DNA of 64,000 nucleotides from Nannobrachium achirus (lineage: Eukaryota > Chordata > Actinopteri > Myctophiformes > Myctophidae). Numbering within the stretch: the first letter of the stretch is position 1; each line of letters opens with the position of its first letter. Made by a program: the position numbers and the translations under genes. Shown piece after piece: positions 1-11,355 of the stretch. The notes under the pieces are model-generated. The model had not been told where the DNA came from. It did not search any database and was given only the letters and a program-made list of their open reading frames with translations. Location: NCBI GenBank assembly GCA_963921795.1, contig OY997645.1:27350159-27414158 (forward strand), in the 5' to 3' direction.

Positions 1-230
1 GGGCTAGTGAAAGTTATAGGTACTGTATGGTTTGTGCGATATGAAATCTAAGCTAACCTATTAATCACGGTATTCCATCATATTCAAGTGAAGTGACTCC
101 AAGTCACTTCAGTTTAGAGCACAGAGTGGAGTGTGTGCGTCTGTGACCCAGCTGATCCTCGTTGACGCATAGTTAATGCATCAAAGAAGGCAATTATGTG
201 TCTGCAGTGTCCCCTTGGGTTTCTGACAAT

Positions 231-264
231 GCGGCCCCCTGATAAATTTAGTTGAATACCCCTG
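231..264. mobile_element. hAT-like element, terminal fragment
   Basis: The stretch ends TTTAGTTGAATACCCCTG, which reads on the other strand as CAGGGGTATTCAACTAAA, a terminal inverted repeat type common in fish hAT elements. The same end occurs at 29165 and near 30053. Its partner end is not visible, so the element may extend beyond the left edge of the window or be truncated. Confidence 0.45.
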
Positions 265-341
265 ATGTAGGCTGCCGACACAGTTCGGTATTGTAATTAG
301 ATCTGAAATCCTTCAAAAATATGGCTTCCATAACACAGTGG

Positions 342-622
342 GGCGGCATAGCTCAGGGGTAGAGAAACCGTTATTAGAGCACGAAGGGTTCCCGAAGGGT
401 TCTCAGTTCGAATCCGGGCTCCCCCTGAGTTAATGTCGAAGGGTCCTTGGGCAAGACTCTGAACCCCATTGCTCCCGGTGAGCTGGTTGGTGCCTTGAAT
501 GGTTTCCTCCGCCACCGGTGTATGAATGTGTGCGTGAATGGGTGAATGTAATGCACAATCTCTGTAAAGCGCTTTGGATAAAAGCGCTATATAAATGCAC
601 CATTTACCATTTTACCATTTAC
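342..622 (+). mobile_element. tRNA-derived SINE, near full length
   Basis: The head is tRNA-like. An A-box-like TAGCTCAGGGGT lies at 349-360 and a B-box-like AGTTCGAATCC at 405-415, as in an internal RNA polymerase III promoter. A conserved body follows (TCCTTGGGCAAGACTCTGAACCCC, then CCGGTGTATGAATGTGTG). The tail has GCGCTTTGGATAAAAGCGC followed by ATATAAATGC and ATTTACCAT-type short repeats. Relatives of the body occur in reverse at 12055-12197 and 39716-39962. It is a retroposon, not a functional tRNA gene: the cloverleaf is degraded and the body is fused to a long tail. Confidence 0.85.
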
Positions 623-1355
623 ACACATTCCACTTGACATACAGCTGTGCATGTGAATCAAACTTACTATACCACTAAATCTTTTGAAGTCTTCCCCAGT
701 TAGATATGCATTTCAACAGAAGCCTATTATCTTTTCCAAACAAAATTGTGCTCATGAAGACATGGGGAAGATCATTTTGATTGTGAGTTTTCGGGAGTTC
801 TTTTATGTCTGTAGTCTCACAAGCCAGCCTCTGTTTCACTCTTGTGTCTGAAACTATAGTAAAAAGTGTATAAGAAAAAGTGCCTGAAAAATCGTATAAA
901 TCTCCCAATATGTGTCAAGTGGGACTAAACTCAGAGATTAAATCTGCTGGTGGCTCATGTTTTATCAGCAGTCACATTGCCCTTGGTGGGACCTCCTGTT
1001 ACTTAAGCTGAGCACCGCTTGTGGACATGTGTGCCGTTCTTGAAAATGTATCAACCTTTATAAGAAAGAGAGATGTCTGACTTCAAAGCATGTCTGACAG
1101 TACAACCCATTCCAAGGCTATTTTAGCACCCCACCAAGGCAAATGAAGTCGTTAATATTCTGAGTGCAAAAGTACAGCTTTAAGCATCATGGGCTCTGGA
1201 AGCTCCATCACTGTAATTAACTTGTCTTCACCAAAAATAAAAGCCTGTTCAAAAACATCTTGATTATTTACAAAATTAATATGAAATGGCAATTACACCA
1301 TAATTTACACAAATCTGTATTTATCAGGAGAGGCAAGTCTAGAATAGATGGCTTC
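623..1355. other. Unique sequence, nothing recognised
   Basis: AT-rich DNA with no terminal repeats, no tandem arrays and no reading frame of convincing composition. I see no gene or RNA signal. Confidence 0.5.
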
Positions 1356-1359
1356 ATTT

Positions 1360-1556
1360 AGATGGGTGGAGGTTGTGGATTAGCAGACAAGGAGTGTGTG
1401 TGGAAAATTTCACATGGATAGGGGCAACGATGGCGGAGATATAGGGCAGAAGTGTGACGTGACGTGAGAGACTGACTGACTGACTGACTGACGGACAGAC
1501 AGACAGACAGGCGGTGGAGATTTTATAGTAACTGCGACCTGACGGTCGCAATAATG
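1360..1556 (-). mobile_element. HINE-like family 1, 5' fragment (copy E)
   Basis: Read on the minus strand, it starts at the palindromic GCGACCGTCAGGTCGC and runs through CCACCGCCTGTCTGTCTG, a run of CTGT/CAGT repeats, and a segment matching the start of copy D at 55571 (tatctcc, then cacacacactcc and acaacctcc). The 3' part is missing, so this is a truncated copy. Confidence 0.7.
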
Positions 1557-1565
1557 AAAAAGCGA

Positions 1566-1612
1566 AACGTTGACATTTCGAGATATAAGGTTTCTTTCTG
1601 ACCGCAGTGATG
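1566..1612. mobile_element. Terminal repeat of the CGTTGCTGTCGGG MITE family
   Basis: GAGATATAAGGTTTCTTTCTGACCGCAGTG matches the right terminal inverted repeat of the MITEs at 51876-52100 and 60561-60780 (GGAGATATGAGGTTTCTGCCCGACAGCAACG). No left end is visible because the flank is the HINE copy at 1360-1556. Confidence 0.5.
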
Positions 1613-1842
1613 TAATGTTCCACTAATGCCAGTTCTAAAAGAAGACAATTGAAAGGTTAAAAATATATAGGCAGAGAAGCTAAGCTACATATTCATTTGT
1701 ATGTTATTGCGACTGAAGGTCGTTGAGAAATGTCGTAGCTTGTCCGTCAGTACAGGAAGTGAGCTTGTCCGTCTTTCAGTCAGTAGAGGAAGTGATGTCA
1801 CGTGACATCACCTCATCAAAAATCTAACCCTGGATATTCATA

Positions 1843-1880
1843 CTGTCACTGTGACATCACAGGTGATATCACAGTGACAG
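1843..1880. repeat. Palindrome inside HINE copy A
   Basis: CTGTCACTGTGACATCAC and its complement CTGTCACTGTGATATCAC face each other with almost no loop, giving about 18-bp arms with one mismatch. Confidence 0.8.
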
Positions 1881-1932
1881 TCCATATATGGGTATCCCTT
1901 TTATGCCCATATATGAAGATCCCTGATGTCAT

Positions 1933-1934
<2 letters not shown>

Positions 1935-1996
<62 letters not shown>
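1935..1996. repeat. (AT)n microsatellite, about 31 units
   Basis: Pure AT dinucleotide run directly after CCCTGATGTCATTG, within the HINE copy A interior. Confidence 0.98.
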
Positions 1997-1999
<3 letters not shown>

Positions 2000-2440
2000 T
2001 GGCCAGACGGCCATGGCCCATATCTGTGTGGCTGGTTCAGATAGGGATCTCCATGTAAGGGCATAAAATATATTGTATGTATATTATCATTAATAAATGA
2101 TAAAATAAAATAGAAAGTCCATATATGGTCATTCCCAGAAACAAAATCTATGTTATACCCATATATGGAGATTTCTGATTTGATCAATCCCTAGCCGAAA
2201 ATGTTAATATTAAGTATGTATATGGATATATATTAATAAAGGATAAATAAATAAAATGTACATATACAGTATGGGCATTCCCAGATGATGCTCTGTTAGG
2301 GTACCCCCTTATGCCCATACATGGAGATCCCCAGGCATCAAACCCAGGCCCTAACTCGCCAAGGCCCTGCTTGGCTTTACTAATTAACATATGTTTTATG
2401 CCCATATGTGGAGATTCCTATATATTATCAATATATATCC

Positions 2441-2526
2441 ATAATTTAGCAAGGCTTCTGACTCTAGTCTTGTTTTGTTTTGTTAAAGTTTGGATTCGTT
2501 GTTGCAGGAGCTGGATATTTCTTGAT
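2441..2526 (+). repeat. 86-bp dispersed block, copy 1
   Basis: The block starts ATAATTTAGCAAGGCTTCTG and ends CTGGATATTTCTTGAT. It recurs at 3671-3756 with a single visible difference (CGTTG against TGTTG). Its origin is unknown. It is either a small interspersed element or a remnant of a segmental duplication around the two HINE copies. Confidence 0.85.
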
Positions 2527-2550
2527 AATCTCCTTAATACATTATCAATA

Positions 2551-2971
2551 TTAAAGGAGTAGTTCACCACTTTTCAACCTGTCTTCATATAATAGGTCCT
2601 CACTAATGTTCATGATAAAATATCACAATTTTTTTCTACTCAGTCCAAGTCTCCTAGGAGAGCTGTGGGAAGTTCAGAATCCATCGTCTTGTGACTGTTT
2701 TCCCCCAAAAAAATGTCATCAATATTTTTGAAAAAAATATTTCGATTTTTAATATCGCGAGAACAATGGCTTCCACTTTAAAATTGCAACTTTTCAGGAA
2801 TAGAAAGCCTGCGGTTTCTATAAGCTGGATTGGTAATCGATGATGTCACAAGACTATGGGTTTCTGACCAGCCCACAGCCCTCCTCTGAGAAAAAAAAAA
2901 AAGAAAAGCTATTTTTGAGTGAGGACCAATTATATGAACATAGGTTGAAAAGTGGTGGAGTGCCCCTTTAA
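2551..2971. mobile_element. TTAA-flanked MITE, piggyBac-like
   Basis: It is 421 bp, starting TTAAAGGAGTAGTTCACCAC and ending AGTGCCCCTTTAA. The terminal inverted repeats extend about 50 bp (ACCACTTTTCAACCT shared exactly) with a few mismatches, and TTAA sits at both ends, the target of piggyBac-type elements. There is no coding capacity. Right-end relatives lie at 5312-5374 and 29497-29554. Confidence 0.8.
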
Positions 2972-3515
2972 TCAAGGATATTATGTTATCAATATTAAGG
3001 ACATATCTGGGAATGCCCATATTTGGTAATGCCCATATATGGGCATGTTTTGACATAACATGGTTGACTATTATGCAGGGGTCTCCATATATGAGTAACT
3101 GGTCCCATATACATCACTGGCCAGATGGCCAAGAATTGGTCACATGTCACCCTGAGGTGTCTTACTAGTAAATATTGTACATGTATGAATTAGTACTGTG
3201 AATTATGTGTTCTTTATAAACCTGTGATGTTTTCACAGTTTTGCATTCCAATGAAAATACATTTTTTTTTTTTTCACATATCCCTTAATGACATTGTAGA
3301 TAAAAAAAAGTGAAAACACATTCTTCACAATGTTCCCAATATTGTGCTGGCTTTGGGTGTGCCAAATTAGTTTTGCTTTTACATATTTTTGTTGTTTTTA
3401 ATTGTTACTTTAAAATCGTCTCCTGAAACTGAAACCTGAAACCTGCTCATTGCAATTAGGGGGTTGTCCCTATATGTTCCCCAGGTTCTCCAGTATAATA
3501 TTAACTCATATTGCT

Positions 3516-3580
3516 GAGGACCCCCTGGAACCCCCTCAAGGATCCCAGGGGGTCCCCGAACCCCACTTTGAGAACCACTG
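3516..3580. mobile_element. hAT-like MITE, one end only
   Basis: It ends CCCCACTTTGAGAACCACTG, the complement of the CAGTGGTTCTCAAAGTGGGG terminus seen complete at 26679-26792. The preceding CCCCTGGAACCCCCTCAAGG fits the subterminal part. The other end was not found. Confidence 0.6.
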
Positions 3581-3670
3581 CAGTACAACATTTAAGCTAC
3601 GAATGAGAGCGCAGGGCTCTAAGATTGCAGTGTCAGTTAGTTCTCATCCCTTTTGTCCAGTTGGGTGTAA

Positions 3671-3756
3671 ATAATTTAGCAAGGCTTCTGACTCTAGTCT
3701 TGTTTTGTTTTGTTAAAGTTTGGATTTGTTGTTGCAGGAGCTGGATATTTCTTGAT
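3671..3756 (+). repeat. 86-bp dispersed block, copy 2
   Basis: Near-identical to 2441-2526. It lies between HINE copies A and B, not within either. Confidence 0.85.
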
Positions 3757-3807
3757 GAGTTGGTGTCAATAAAAAAACACATCAATAAGCTCTCAATGTG
3801 CTTATTG

Positions 3808-4367
3808 ATTGCGACTGAAGGTTGCAGTTTACTATGAGAAACGTCAAGCTTGTCTCCGTGTGTGTACACATTTTTACGGTCTATGGATTTGCTGCTCTGA
3901 CATCATGCGCTGATGTCACTGTGATGACACATCCGGCACATCTTGAATTGTCCACGTATCCGTGCATCTCTGAAGGTCACGCCTGACGTGAAGATCCCTG
4001 ATGTCATCAACATACATCACTGGCCAGATGGCCAAGACATGGCCCATATCTGTGTGGCTGGTTCAGATAGGGTTCTCCTTGTATGCGCATGAAAGGGATT
4101 GTATGTTGAGATGTCATGGGAACCACTCTAACAGAATCCCTTTTATGCCCATACATGGAGATCCCTGATGTCATCAATGCCATATCTGTGTGGCTGGTTC
4201 AGACAGTGATCTCCATGTATGGGCATAAAAGGGATGTACCTTATACAGTACATGGATCTCCATAATATGGAGATTATATGGGTAACTGGTCCGATATACT
4301 TGGCCAGATGGCGACTCAGGGTGACATGCGACCTCGCCCTTTATGTCGCCCTGAGGCGTCTTACTAG
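3808..4367 (+). mobile_element. HINE-like family 1, copy B
   Basis: It starts GCGACTGAAGGTTGC at 3811. It ends with the hairpin CGCC-CTGA-GGCG (4347-4358), TCTTACTAG and T. The subterminal ATGCGACCT is the complement of the 5' AGGTCGCA motif of intact copies, the asymmetric inverted repeat expected of HINEs. Compared with copy A, the second stem pair is G-C here and A-T there, so the stem is preserved by paired changes. The interior repeats TATGCCCATACATGGAGAT and CACTGGCCAGATGGCC blocks. Confidence 0.7.
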
Positions 4368-4369
4368 TA

Positions 4370-5184
4370 TATAAATGTGAAAATTGCACGATGACTAAGT
4401 ATATACTGTAGGTTGTCATAGAATAAAATATTTTGAGTCATTTTAAATCATTGATGTTTGATCACTAACATACATTTGAAATTAACAGATTATGAACTCT
4501 TAACTGGTTTACATCATTCAGAAAAAAATCCTTTTGTGAAATGAAAGGGGCAGAGGGAGAAATGATAGTCTACCGATGCTGAGTAATTAGATTAGGACAA
4601 TAATAGGATTCAATGCATTTCATTGTCCTCTGTGGCAGATATTTTAATAGGAGATGAGACCCTACCATGCCATTAGCCAGATGGGTTGGAGCAACTTAAT
4701 CTCCAAACAATGAATGCAATGGAGCAAATGACCTAATTAGCTTCATAATACAGGACATACCACATAGTGAGTTGCAAATGAAGAAATTGTCATTGTGGTT
4801 CTCTGTTAAATGTAATTATACTTGCACATTAGAATAAAATAGACATACTTTGTGTCGAGAGATCCATGTCACAAACTGGCCATGCTCAAAGTTGCTCAAA
4901 GTACTGTAAATAGGGTCAATATTAAGTGGCAATCTATTCACGACTTTGGACATTATTGTATACTATAACCATACAACTTTACAGTTAAGGCTTTTATTTT
5001 TAGACTGTGTTTGTTTATACTTCGTCCAAAGTTATTCAGGCGTTTTGACCGTAGTCCGTACCTGAATAATTGAGTCAATATTGCCTCAATTGAATCAATC
5101 CTCCAGGCACTATTCATCTTGTGTACTTGAGAGTACATATTTTGTTCTGGTTCCTGATACATTATAGCAACAATAAAAATATAG
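4370..5184. other. Unique DNA; possible conserved non-coding element near 4540-4800
   Basis: No repeat ends are seen. The part around 4540-4800 is moderately AT-rich with several TAATTAG-type homeodomain-like motifs (GTAATTAGATTAGG, CCTAATTAGC) and no tandem structure. That composition resembles vertebrate conserved non-coding elements, but conservation cannot be judged here. Confidence 0.25.
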
Positions 5185-5265
5185 TGCGTGTGTGTGTGTG
5201 TGTGCTTGCGTGCATGCGTGCATGCGTGCGTGCGTGCATGCGCGTGCGACGTGCGTGTGTGTGTG
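5185..5265. repeat. Degenerate (GT/GC)n purine-pyrimidine array
   Basis: Alternating GT units that pass into TGCG/TGCA units. This alternating pattern could adopt Z-DNA. Confidence 0.9.
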
Positions 5266-5311
5266 TACACTGACCGAGTAGAATTATTTTTGCTATTTTT
5301 TATAGTGAATA

Positions 5312-5374
5312 TTAGTGATGAGGACAATTATACTGTATGAAGATAGGTTGAAAAGTGGTGAAGTTGTCCTTTAA
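5312..5374. mobile_element. TTAA MITE, right-end fragment
   Basis: GATAGGTTGAAAAGTGGTG followed by a CCTTTAA-type end matches the right end of the MITE at 2551-2971 and ends at TTAA (5371-5374). Confidence 0.65.
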
Positions 5375-5519
5375 TCCCAGCCTCAGTGTACAGTATAATT
5401 ATCTACAGTAACACAGTCCAACTTTACTTTTTGTTGCCAGTGGCTAAAATAGCAGTGTCTTGGACATTACCAACCGCAGGTAAAACCCGGGAAGAGAATG
5501 AGCTACGCTCTCACTTCCC

Positions 5520-5715
5520 TGAAATACAGACCACTGAATTGCCCTTGAGCAAGGCACTTAACCCCAAAAACCACTCCAATTTTGCTGCTCACTGGCCAAC
5601 AATATACAGACCGTTGTTGTACTGGGTACTGTAGCTCCCGGGTGTAACTGTGAGTGTGAAGCAGGGCATTGCTGACGCTGAGCATTCGTGCTCAGCGAAC
5701 CTACCCTGGCTGAAC
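5520..5715 (+). mobile_element. SINE body fragment
   Basis: TTGCCCTTGAGCAAGGCACT followed by TAACCCC is the conserved body shared by many fish SINEs and also appears in reverse near 63330. The tRNA-like head is not visible upstream. Confidence 0.5.
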
Positions 5716-5923
5716 AAAGGTTCAAAAAGAAAGACAACTTGGACTGCTCATTGCTGGTCCCTTGGAAGGCTGGCCTAAGGAATCAAATGTCCCTAACTGG
5801 CCTCTGGCCTCTCGTACCGGTAGGCCTACAGCTGGCCCTAATGGACTAACTAAGAGAGCTTAATGAACACTACAACATACTGTACCACAGGAATACTGGT
5901 CTTTATTGCATTCCCATGGTACT

Positions 5924-5972
5924 CTGTGTGCGTGCGTGTTTGAGTGCGTGCGTGCGTGCGTGCGTGCGTGTG
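5924..5972. repeat. (GTGC)n short tandem repeat
   Basis: GTGCGTGC units with a GTTTGA interruption. Confidence 0.9.
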
Positions 5973-7460
<1,488 letters not shown>

Positions 7461-7462
7461 TA

Positions 7463-7755
7463 AGTCTGGCTGGCGACACTACACTTGCGTTCCCACTTTG
7501 ATCTGCAGGGTTGCACTGAGCGTCTCATCGAATAGACGTGTTTCAGCGAGTCGCGTGGAAAAATGTTCATCTCATTCCAACTCTTGACACAGGCGGGCAT
7601 CTGCGTGAGTCAAGCGGGAACGCCACAATTTCACGGGATCGCGCCCGCTTGTTGCTACGCCTGTCAGATTGCCTGCACCCCCCCTACCTGAACGCAGGGC
7701 AGGCCTCTCAATGAAAATGAATCACTAGTCTCTCCCCGTGTGAAAAGCCATTTAG
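7463..7755. mobile_element. Harbinger-like MITE, degraded
   Basis: A GC-rich island in AT-rich DNA with TTTCACGGGATCGCGCCCGC and TCAATGAAAATGAATCACTAG, both matched in the better preserved copy at 62457-62767. The outer ends are hard to place, so coordinates are approximate. A third relative is at 28089-28380. Confidence 0.55.
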
Positions 7756-8435
7756 ATATGTTTCCATTACCAAATGCACTACGAAGGGTAATATAATTTG
7801 GACTCCAGGTATTTGATGATACTTAAATCACAGCTAAGGTATAATTTAGTGGTGACCATTTTTACATAATTACCATGGGTGTTTTTTATTGACTCTGGTT
7901 ATAAGTATTTAACAAGTGTGCCTGTGTGGATGTTGCATCTGATGTTCATTTTAAACTAAAATGAGTTACAAGAGCATCAGCATGACAAACCTGTCCAATC
8001 ATAAGACCCTTGAGATTTGACAAGTCATGCCCTTCATGCAGTAGCTGTTAATTATGCGTTAATGGTTTAGGATGTCTTTAATTTCAATCTTAATAACTTC
8101 CCTTTTCCCCTCAAGCACTTAAGTAAATGCAGGAGATTAGCAGTCATGTTGAAGAGATATCTCTAAAGGTGACAGCAATGTGACTTTTCAGGGGACATAA
8201 AAACTGGTACCATGCAGGGATTCTAATGTGCTTGATAATGGTTTCAGAAATGAGTGCAATTTATAAAGTGAAAAGGAAGATACAGCGGAGATCTAAACCC
8301 TCCTTGTACTGTTTGTGTGACAACCCCTAGCTTTGGATTTAATCTCCTACATAACTAGAATAAGACGCTACATGGACCGCATGTCTTTGCCAGGCGGGGT
8401 GGCCTGCAGGCTCGGTGTGGGAGGAATTTTCAGCC
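7756..8435. other. Unique DNA; possible conserved non-coding element near 7940-8290
   Basis: No mobile-element ends. The block contains TTAATTATGCGTTAATGG and other TAAT-core motifs and low-complexity-free sequence, a composition compatible with a regulatory element. This is inference from base composition alone. Confidence 0.25.
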
Positions 8436-8439
8436 CTGG

Positions 8440-8605
8440 GATTTGCATCAGACCGGCCCTATGCGAGCGCGCGTAGCGCGCGAGCAAAAACATTTTGAGC
8501 ATTATTTATTAATTAATTGTCAAAATTGAGCATTATTTATTAATTAATTGTCAATTTTTCACTTGAGCACCCCCTCCTCAAAATGAACGGTTCCAACGCC
8601 ACACT
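8440..8605. mobile_element. Possible hAT-like element end with a small tandem duplication
   Basis: The stretch ends TTCCAACGCCACACT after GAGCACCCCCTCCTCA, resembling the CAGTGGCG-type ends of fish hAT MITEs. It begins with the CG-rich near-palindrome GCGCGCGTAGCGCGCG. Inside, a 31-bp unit containing GAGCATTATTTATTAATTAA is tandemly doubled (8495-8525 and 8526-8556). Confidence 0.4.
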
Positions 8606-8835
8606 AAAAACGGACCCCAAAAGACTGTGAAAATTGATGACTCATCACTAAACCATCATTTTGAGTGGCCATTTCTTGCCCAATGAATGTTTTTCGTGCA
8701 AAACAAATGCTTGCAATGGATTCCGAATAATTAAAAACCCCTAGTTTGATCCCTCACATCCCACTTAAAGCAGATTTTTTTGGGAGTCATTTTTTCCTTT
8801 ATATTATAGTGTATAGTAAGTGAAGGTAGGTAGGT

Positions 8836-9255
8836 CGTTTTCAAAACTTTGCCCTGATGGGATTCCTTGGGACTTTTTTTCTCTCACTAAGGATATAATG
8901 AGGATACAGAATCAGTTGAGTTTGCTACTATTGCAATTTGTTTTAGGTTTAGCCTAATTTTGGCCTAAAATTACTGGACTATAAGCATTATGTTTTGGAT
9001 TGAACTGTTTGAACATAATGCATAGGCTATCCACAAATGTAGGGCCGTTTTCAAAACTTTGCCCTGATGGGATTCCTTGGGACTTTTTTTCTCTCACTAA
9101 GGATATAATGAGGATACAGAATCAGTTGAGTTTGCTACTATTGCAATTTGTTTTAGGTTTAGCCTAATTTTGGCCTAAAATTACTGGACTATAAGCATTA
9201 TGTTTTGGATTGAACTGTTTGAACATAATGCATAGGCTATCCACAAATGTAGGGC
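8836..9255 (+). repeat. Perfect tandem duplication, 2 x 210 bp
   Basis: Unit 1 is 8836-9045 and unit 2 is 9046-9255. I compared them line by line and saw no difference. The unit starts CGTTTTCAAAACTTTGCCCT and ends CACAAATGTAGGGC. It has no terminal repeats and no credible reading frame. Perfect identity means a very recent duplication, an active repeat-number variant, or an assembly error. Confidence 0.95.
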
Positions 9256-10350
9256 CAACTTGCACAAATACTGTACATTAATTACTGTAGGCTACCCACA
9301 TTACCATTTGCGCATTGGCGTGACATGTTAAGGTAATAAATTAGGATACTCACAAGTTATATTGTGGATACAATACAAGCAGTGGATGCTGTCCCAGCGT
9401 CTGGTTTAATAAGACAGGACAGCCTTTTGGGGAAGTTGACATAATTGCTCCTCAGATATATTCCATTCAAGGTAACGTTTTAACGTGTCCAGCTGTCCAC
9501 ATGACATGTTTCATCTGACTGGATGCGACCATAGGATGCGACAGACCAGTGTTGCGTCCATGTTTGTTGTTGCCATCTTAAAATGAGCGTGCATTCTTGT
9601 TAATTAGTGGTTTTACTCACAAATGCTCTCTCGTTTGAAAGGCTCTGTGATGTATTCTAACTAATAACAACTTGTTTTGATAGTCCATCCAACAACTAAA
9701 CTGCGCGCCTAGCTCGTATTACAAAGTGAAGCCAATCGGTGTGCAGCGTCACAGGCACAGCGACAGCGTGATAGAGGGGGCCCATTGAGGGGGGCTTCCG
9801 ATAGAGTGTCATTCACATATGAGCGTCATTTATTTGGACTGAGATTTACTGGCAGTCGGAGTCCCCCCTGGCAACAGGACATAGGCAGAACTAGCACGTT
9901 ACAGAAAGGGGGCCCCAATGGGGGTTTCTGATGGGTTTCTGATGGACGACGACGGCCGAGGCCCGTTTCAATTGAAACACTGCAGTGACCTGCAGCGGCC
10001 CGCTCGCCGGACTCCCCCTAGCGGCCCAGCGGGGAAATCCCCGGTTTCCCAGACGCTCACGCCGACGGTGGTGGCCTGCCCTGGGCTATGTCAGTCACGC
10101 CCACAAATCTTGGAAGCTGATTACAGACAAACAGTATGGAATATGAAAACCCTGTTTGACATTGTTTTTCATTGTCACAAGATAATTGGGACAAAAAAGA
10201 GTATACAATATTTCTGCAATAAACTCTGACATTTGTAGTATTTGTGGCGGCCACTGTGGGATTAATGTTGTTGTTATGAGGCCCCTTAATGTTTGATTCA
10301 AATTCGGAGTAGATCAGACAGTGTTAATGTTTTCGTGTCTTCCTTGGCCT
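9256..10350. other. Unique DNA with a GC-rich patch, no gene recognised
   Basis: The patch 9770-10090 is GC-rich and repeats GGGGGCCC-type motifs (GAGGGGGCCCATTGAG; AAGGGGGCCCCAATGG) about 130 bp apart. The open frame across it lacks any recognisable domain and is not called. Confidence 0.35.
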
Positions 10351-10354
10351 AGTG

Positions 10355-10420
10355 CAGGGGCAGGCAACCTTCCGCTCTAATCTAGACTGACTCTCAGGCA
10401 GCTGGCCCTTTTCCAGTGGC
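10355..10420 (+). mobile_element. Possible hAT-like left end
   Basis: CAGGGGCAGGCAACCTTCCG resembles the CAGGGG ends of hAT elements. No matching right end was found. Confidence 0.3.
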
Positions 10421-10975
10421 TTGGGCAAAAATTAAGAAAGATTTGAATTAATATTTATTATTTTTGAAGGCCTAAAGTTATTCTTGCATTCTTCTATTGT
10501 AATATATGTGTAGCCTATACAACAAATAAAAATAAAAATAAAAGTCTTGAATGAAAATACAGAATTTAATAAAGCTTGGGCAGGTTTGTTTGTTCCCACC
10601 ACCAGCGCTGCCGCCGTACTGGTATGCTGATCTGCAGAGAATTTAGCAAACAACAAAAAAAGTAACATAAATTAAAAACACAAAAAACAGTAGGTTATAT
10701 TTAGCCTAGTACTGTATCTGCTGCTCCAAACAAAAAATTTCTCTGTTGATTGTAAAGGTTGCTACCCCACTAGGCCCTAGTGGGAGTAGTATACATGCTG
10801 AATTTGCCCCAGTGATGTTTAAGATTAGCTCCACACACACGCAGACAGACAGATGGACGGACACATGGACAGGGGCCTCCTTGTTCCTGTGGTGTCCCTG
10901 TGTTTGTGATAGGATGGAGCTGTTGTAGAGCAGCCTGTCCTCATTACCAGACAAGGTAATTATACAAGATTATTG
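10421..10975. other. Unique DNA, nothing recognised
   Basis: AT-rich. It includes short CAGACAGACAG and A-rich runs only. Confidence 0.35.
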
Positions 10976-11245
10976 TCTCCGCCAGGCCGAAAGGCATGGC
11001 CGAGACTATGTTTTGCACCCTGTCCGTCCGTCCCTGTGTGTGATCCTTGTGTCTGTCTGTTCATGTTTGCAGCGAAACTGTGCACACTGCACACTCTATA
11101 TGGTTTTGCCCCGATTAAAATCCCATACAAATCACATGGATGGACCCTTTGTCAGATCCAGGTATAGGCATAATAATATGCCTCTTCTTTCTCCCCCAAT
11201 GTGGGACTGGGGGTGGTGGCGCGTTGTCCTTCCACCTGGACAGTA
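10976..11245 (+). mobile_element. Possible HINE-like fragment, 5' region
   Basis: CCGCCAGGCCGAAAGGCATG followed by TATGTTTTGCACC and GTCCGTCCGTCC / GTCTGTCTGT has the order seen at the start of family 3 (17633 and 46995): a G/C-rich palindromic head, an ATTATGTTTT-like string, then CTGT repeats. No CTAG terminus is found. Confidence 0.35.
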
Positions 11246-11246
11246 G

Positions 11247-11355
11247 CAATGGGTCGTTTGTGAGTGATTCGTTCAAAATAACTAGTTTGTTAACGTGAAC
11301 GTGAACAAACTCGTTCACTTCCTGAAACTGTTAAGTTCACGCTTTCGTTCATGCC
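11247..11355. mobile_element. hAT-like MITE fragment (CAATGGGTCGTT type)
   Basis: CAATGGGTCGTTTGTGAGTG followed by ATTCGTTCA, then alternating GTTCACGTT/AACGTGAAC-like motifs and a CGTTCATG end. This matches a widespread fish hAT MITE type rich in self-complementary GAACGA/TCGTTC motifs. Confidence 0.5.

Larger units (their letters stand above)
1706..3168 (+). mobile_element. HINE-like family 1, copy A, with nested elements
   Basis: The 5' end is the imperfect palindrome GCGACTGAAGGTCG at 1709. The 3' end is a hairpin CACC-CTGA-GGTG (3148-3159) followed by TCTTACTAG and then T. This is the layout of Helentron-type non-autonomous rolling-circle elements (5' palindrome, 3' stem-loop, CTRR-like terminus, insertion at T). 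The interior holds degenerate units around TTTATGCCCATATATGGAGA, some inverted, and the block CACTGGCCAGACGGCC that recurs in copies B and C. An (AT)n array (1935-1996), a TTAA MITE (2551-2971) and an 86-bp block shared with 3671-3756 lie inside. No Rep/helicase reading frame is present. Confidence 0.65.

Noticed and set aside
349-415. Possible tRNA gene
   Set aside because: A- and B-box-like motifs exist, but the fold is degraded and it is fused to a SINE body and tail.
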